DNA from: a virus
DNA length: 60,000 bases
Strand: one strand, 5' to 3'
IMG/VR virus record: IMGVR_UViG_3300032246_001735
Location: 1-60,000 of that record
Position numbers and translations under genes: made by a program. Positions 57,652 through 60,000 of the stretch are shown piece by piece; positions within the stretch are counted from its first letter, which is position 1; every line of letters begins with the position of its first letter. Below the pieces are notes generated by a model. The model saw only the letters and a program-made list of their open reading frames with translations, had not been told where the DNA came from and did no database searches.

Positions 57652-57680
57652 TTGACAAGACAGAACAGATCCGCTATAAT
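57652..57680 (+). promoter_or_regulatory. early promoter P15 (CATTGAAC subclass)
   Basis: TTGACA, 17 bp, TATAAT, then CATTGAACACTAACAGCAC and GGAGCACAAG. It follows the terminator-like element. Confidence 0.9.
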
Positions 57681-57709
57681 CATTGAACACTAACAGCACG
57701 GAGCACAAG

Positions 57710-57931
57710 ATGACAGACTTTCAAGACCGCGACAACGACAACTTAGACTTCCTGCTCAGCCTGGACCAAGCAGGCCTGGTTGTTTGGTTCATGCAGGCCA
57801 CAGCCGATGACGTTGCTTATGCTATGGAACTGATGGCCCGGCACAGCGAGGAGTTGGCCATTGAGCAGACTCTTAACACCACGGAGTGGATCGAATCCAA
57901 TGTGGTGCTGGAACGTTTTCGTTTACACTGA
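57710..57931 (+). CDS. hypothetical early protein
   Basis: A 73-residue protein (MTDFQDRDNDNLDFLLSLDQ). ATG 57710 follows GGAGCACAAG. Helical and acidic (DDVAYAMELMARHSEELAIE). Twenty-seven bases after its stop the next gene starts, with a leader copy but no promoter. Confidence 0.6.
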   Translation: MTDFQDRDNDNLDFLLSLDQAGLVVWFMQATADDVAYAMELMARHSEELAIEQTLNTTEWIESNVVLERFRLH

Positions 57932-57958
57932 TTCACACTAACAGCCTGGAGCAACTAA

Positions 57959-58387
57959 ATGGGAACTCGTAGCGCAATCGGTATGCAGTTTGGCAACATC
58001 GTCAAAGCAGTCTACTGCCACTGGGATGGTTATCCAGAGTATGTGGGTGCAATACTGCACAAGTATTACAACAGAACCAAGACTGCACACCTGCTCAGTC
58101 TGGGCAATCTCAGTTCGCTGGGTGAACTTATTGAACCCGATCCGGAATTTCCGCACTCATTCGAGCACAGGCAGAAAGATGTGTGCGTGTTCTACGGTCG
58201 AGACCGAGATGAATCAGGTAATGAGTATCAGGTGTTTGACACAGTGGATCTATTCAAGCAAGACTTTGGTTCAGGTGTAGAATACTTGTACCTACTGACC
58301 ACTGATGGCAACTGGGTGGTTGCTACAGATGACAGTTACTCTAATTGGCAACTGTTGGCTGATGTGCTAGAACAAGAAGAGGCCTGA
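57959..58387 (+). CDS. phage protein of the MGTRSAIG type
   Basis: A 142-residue protein. It begins MGTRSAIGMQFGNIVKAVYC, then HWDGYPEYVGAILHKYYN, a start I recall from many phage and bacterial hypothetical proteins. The C-terminal GVEYLYLLTTDGNWVVAT is beta-rich. Function is unknown. The leader ACACTAACAGCCTGGAGCA before the ATG is a relic of the early leader; its -35 and -10 are missing, so it is transcribed from P15. Confidence 0.65.
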   Translation: MGTRSAIGMQFGNIVKAVYCHWDGYPEYVGAILHKYYNRTKTAHLLSLGNLSSLGELIEPDPEFPHSFEHRQKDVCVFYGRDRDESGNEYQVFDTVDLFKQDFGSGVEYLYLLTTDGNWVVATDDSYSNWQLLADVLEQEEA

Positions 58388-58388
58388 T

Positions 58389-58595
58389 ATGAACAAGATC
58401 GAAAAGAAGATCCTATCTGCACTAGAAGATCAAGACATCCTAGATGTATACTTTGATTCTGGGCGATTGATCTATATGAATGATTGGGACGGGAGTGCCG
58501 TTCGAAAGACCGTTCAAGACCAATTCCCCCAATTCGATCCCTCAAATATTATCTATGATGAGGAGCCGGAATACTTTGGAAAAATTGGTTACTAA
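58389..58595 (+). CDS. hypothetical early protein
   Basis: A 68-residue acidic protein (MNKIEKKILSALEDQDILDV). ATG 58389 follows the previous stop by one base. Contains aromatic residues (EPEYFGKIGY). No family. Confidence 0.6.
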   Translation: MNKIEKKILSALEDQDILDVYFDSGRLIYMNDWDGSAVRKTVQDQFPQFDPSNIIYDEEPEYFGKIGY

Positions 58596-58601
58596 AAACG
58601 G

Positions 58602-58630
58602 TTGACCATTCGAATAGAATACTGTATAAT
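58602..58630 (+). promoter_or_regulatory. early promoter P16
   Basis: TTGACC, 17 bp, TATAAT, but with a long different leader (about 57 bases to the ATG) ending in AAAGGATTTAATT. So it is a sigma70 promoter without the shared leader. Confidence 0.8.
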
Positions 58631-58687
58631 ATTATTAATGCGAGATAATTCGCAGTCACACACAACACACACAGAAAGGATTTAATT

Positions 58688-59092
58688 ATGTCACAGTTTA
58701 CATATGCAGGTGTTTCCAGGCACAAAGGCGAGTTCAAAGTTCGATTTGCCAATGATCAGATGCGGGTCAAAGTTCTAGCCAAGAACGATCATACTGATAT
58801 TGACATCATTGCTCTTCCGGACGCAATGACCAAAGAGGCCGCTGTGGCCTACCTAACCCAGATCGCATTCTGGGACAAGGGTGGTGTAGTCAATGCTGAA
58901 GTCCGTGCTGCTATTGAAGCAGAGCAGACCAAACGTGAACCCAAGGCTGCTAGCAAGGACAAGCCCAAGAAAGAGGCCAAGAAGCCCAAGAAAGAAGTTC
59001 CCGCTAAGGCGATCACGCTGGACGCTATCAAGGCCAAAGCACCCAAGGTTGCCAAGCCCAATCTAGAAGACCTAGAAGAGGCTCCGTTCTAA
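58688..59092 (+). CDS. hypothetical protein with Lys/Ala/Pro-rich tail
   Basis: A 134-residue protein. The first 80 residues (MSQFTYAGVSRHKGEFKVRF, then DIDIIALPDAMTKEAAVAYL) look like a folded domain. The tail (KPKKEAKKPKKEVPAK) is Lys, Pro and Ala-rich as in histone H1-like tails and may bind nucleic acid. The ATG has AAAGGA upstream. Its end is followed by the nested hairpins at 59096. No family is claimed. Confidence 0.6.
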   Translation: MSQFTYAGVSRHKGEFKVRFANDQMRVKVLAKNDHTDIDIIALPDAMTKEAAVAYLTQIAFWDKGGVVNAEVRAAIEAEQTKREPKAASKDKPKKEAKKPKKEVPAKAITLDAIKAKAPKVAKPNLEDLEEAPF

Positions 59093-59095
59093 ATC

Positions 59096-59163
59096 TAAAT
59101 ACCCCTGGGGCTGATACTTGTAAATAATCAAACGCAAGTATCTACTCTTTAGCGGGGTATTTA
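59096..59163 (+). ncRNA. candidate nested-hairpin RNA element
   Basis: TAAATACCCC (59096-59105) pairs perfectly with GGGGTATTTA (59154-59163), and inside it GATACTTG (59113-59120) pairs with CAAGTATC (59135-59142). The two stems leave a 7-base and an 11-base bulge and a 14-base loop. There is no T-run, so it is not a simple terminator. It starts 3 bases after a stop and ends 16 bases before the next ATG. It might be a cis-regulator of 59180-59503 or an mRNA end structure. Confidence 0.5.
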
Positions 59164-59179
59164 GAAATGGGTAGGGACA

Positions 59180-59503
59180 ATGGGAAAATTGACTATACTG
59201 ACTAGATCATCTGTAAGGTTTGATCCCCGGGATCCAACTCATAGGTTATACTATTATCAGTACATACGAACAAATAGACAGGGCGAATGTCCTGTAAGAT
59301 TTACCACAGTGCAGGATGATCAGGGCAATATGGTAGAGAAGGTACGCAGAATGCTCTGCGATTACTATACTGGCCTTGAGTTTCAGATGTATCAAGAACG
59401 AGATCCAAATTCTTTTACAGTTCGAGAAGAAAGAATCATCGCAGCAGAAATTCCGGATGAAATCCCCACACTGACAGATACAATTGGTGAAACTGATAGT
59501 TGA
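59180..59503 (+). CDS. hypothetical early protein
   Basis: A 107-residue protein (MGKLTILTRSSVRFDPRDPT, then YYYQYIRTNRQGECPVRFTT). Start ATG 59180 follows AGGGACA. The C-terminal tail is acidic (PDEIPTLTDTIGETDS). The stop TGA is inside the TTGATT of the next promoter. No family. Confidence 0.6.
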   Translation: MGKLTILTRSSVRFDPRDPTHRLYYYQYIRTNRQGECPVRFTTVQDDQGNMVEKVRRMLCDYYTGLEFQMYQERDPNSFTVREERIIAAEIPDEIPTLTDTIGETDS

Positions 59504-59528
59504 TTAACTGTGTTAATATGTGTAATAT
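59500..59528 (+). promoter_or_regulatory. weak sigma70-type promoter P17
   Basis: TTGATT, 17 bp, TAATAT before the HTH gene. The previous stop TGA (59501-59503) is inside the -35. Matches are partial and the common leader is absent. Confidence 0.5.
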
Positions 59529-59574
59529 TATTAGACACTGCACAGCGCAGTTAAAGAACAAAAAGGAAAACAAA

Positions 59575-59817
59575 ATGAGTTTCACGCAAATTAAAACTAC
59601 ACAGAAAGAGTTTCTAGAAGATTATCTACGTGGTACAGGTCGCACTCTATCAGGTGCCCAAGCCCGTGCTACATTTGGTATCATGAACCTTCGTGCTCGA
59701 GTATCGGAACTGCGTAAAGCAGGTCTACGAGTTCGTCGTGAACGTAACACGGAAGGCCGCAGCACATACGCAATCAGTGCTCGCGATGTTACCGGTAGCC
59801 GCAGCAACCTATTCTGA
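59575..59817 (+). CDS. winged-helix/HTH DNA-binding protein (HTH_39-like)
   Basis: An 80-residue basic protein. ATG 59575 follows AAAGGAAAACAAA. LRGTGRTLSGAQARATFGIM and NLRARVSELRKAGLRV fit a helix-turn-helix with wing, as in the phage HTH_39 type. The end has many Arg and Ser (RDVTGSRSNLF). It may regulate the early cluster or the nearby structured region (inference). Confidence 0.7.
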   Translation: MSFTQIKTTQKEFLEDYLRGTGRTLSGAQARATFGIMNLRARVSELRKAGLRVRRERNTEGRSTYAISARDVTGSRSNLF

Positions 59818-59823
59818 GTAGAA

Positions 59824-59898
59824 CCAGTCGCTCCGAAGTCCGGGGGTAGTGTCCCGGCAAACTGGAAGGGTCCCGCTGGGAAGCGTCGACCCTTCCGC
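59824..59898 (+). ncRNA. candidate structured RNA
   Basis: CCAGT (59824-59828) pairs with ACTGG (59861-59865) around CCGGG and CCCGG. GGAAGGGTC (59864-59872) pairs with GACCCTTCC (59888-59896), with CGCT, GGGA (a GNRA loop) and AGCG inside. Some arms overlap, so two foldings are possible. It is GC-rich and non-coding, and leads into the 31-bp hairpin repeats. No known family is recognised. Confidence 0.5.
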
Positions 59899-60000
59899 CT
59901 TCTTCTGGTGTTGTGCCTCTACGACACCCCTTCTTCTGGTGTTGTGCCTCTACGACACCCCTTCTTCTGGTGTTGTGCCTCTACGACACCCCTTCTTCTG
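59899..60000 (+). repeat. 31-bp tandem hairpin repeat, runs off the window
   Basis: Three complete copies begin at 59899, 59930 and 59961 and a fourth at 59992 is cut by the window edge. Each has GGTGTTGT, GCCTCT, ACGACACC, an 8-bp stem with one G-T pair and a 6-base loop, joined by a CCCTTCTTCT linker. The copies are identical. The stem arm GGTGTTGT is also that of the early terminators. Confidence 0.85.

Noticed and set aside
49822-57931. N-terminal extensions beginning MNTN, MNTS or MNTR in many early genes
   Set aside because: They start with the TTG inside the promoter leader (CTTGAACACTAA), upstream of or at the transcription start; the ATG after GGAG is used instead.
49653-58752. Minus-strand frames opposite the early genes
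   Set aside because: All are shadows of plus-strand genes that have their own promoters and ribosome-binding sites.
59899-60000. CRISPR array
   Set aside because: The 31-bp repeats are contiguous with no variable spacers.
1-60000. tRNA genes
   Set aside because: I found no clear cloverleaf with a TPsiC-loop GTTCGA motif in the right context; a dedicated search would be needed to exclude them.

Overview
This window looks like part of a large tailed bacteriophage genome, most likely a T4-like myovirus. The evidence is long modular tail-fibre genes with a tail-assembly chaperone, a T4-type ATP-dependent DNA ligase, HNH and GIY-YIG nucleases, a twitch-type radical SAM protein, SGNH hydrolases, tightly overlapping genes, and a dense cluster of tiny early genes. 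The host is probably a Gram-negative bacterium: there is a beta-barrel outer-membrane protein, SleB-type wall hydrolases and consensus sigma70 promoters. Two Bug/TctC-type periplasmic binding proteins hint at a betaproteobacterium. That host is an inference.

Layout. 1-2576 (minus): surface or glycan modification genes (methyltransferase, sulfotransferase, TPR plus GT9-like glycosyltransferase). 2680-15740 (minus): adhesion and tail-fibre genes, comprising a 14-repeat RCC1 protein (two 7-bladed propellers expected), a tail chaperone, a duplicated glycine-rich pair and two long repeat fibres. 15773-19272 (minus): a four-gene cassette of methyltransferase, PaaK-like adenylate-forming enzyme, TctC-like binding protein and outer-membrane barrel, set inside the tail-fibre region. 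19303-29353 (minus): more fibres, including two LamG lectins and a 1849-residue protein with two cupredoxin-like domains. 29356-36556 (mostly minus): DNA and general functions (HNH nuclease, translation initiation factor IF-1, DNA ligase, SDR, ADP-ribosyltransferase-like protein, two SleB hydrolases, nucleotidase). 36549-48254: a glycan island with five related glycosyltransferase-like genes, four SGNH hydrolases, a radical SAM enzyme, a repeat-plus-GT-A protein and a GT9-like protein.

48255-49449 is a 1.2-kb gene-free region with direct repeats, a long hairpin, a probably structured segment and an iteron-like array; it is a candidate replication origin or regulatory hub. From 49.4 kb to the end all genes lie on the plus strand. 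About thirty small genes are driven by at least fifteen near-identical promoters (TTGACA, 17 bp, TATAAT) that are followed by the same short leader and ribosome-binding site. Stop codons of upstream genes are often embedded in the next -35 box. A second TctC-like gene with different base composition sits inside this cluster. The window ends in a probable structured RNA followed by a 31-bp tandem hairpin repeat that runs off the edge.

How the parts may work together (inference): the early cluster takes over the host at the start of infection, the middle genes supply DNA ligation, nucleotide and translation functions, and the minus-strand late genes build and decorate fibres. The glycan islands could modify virion or host surface, and the barrel and binding proteins could change the host envelope during infection.
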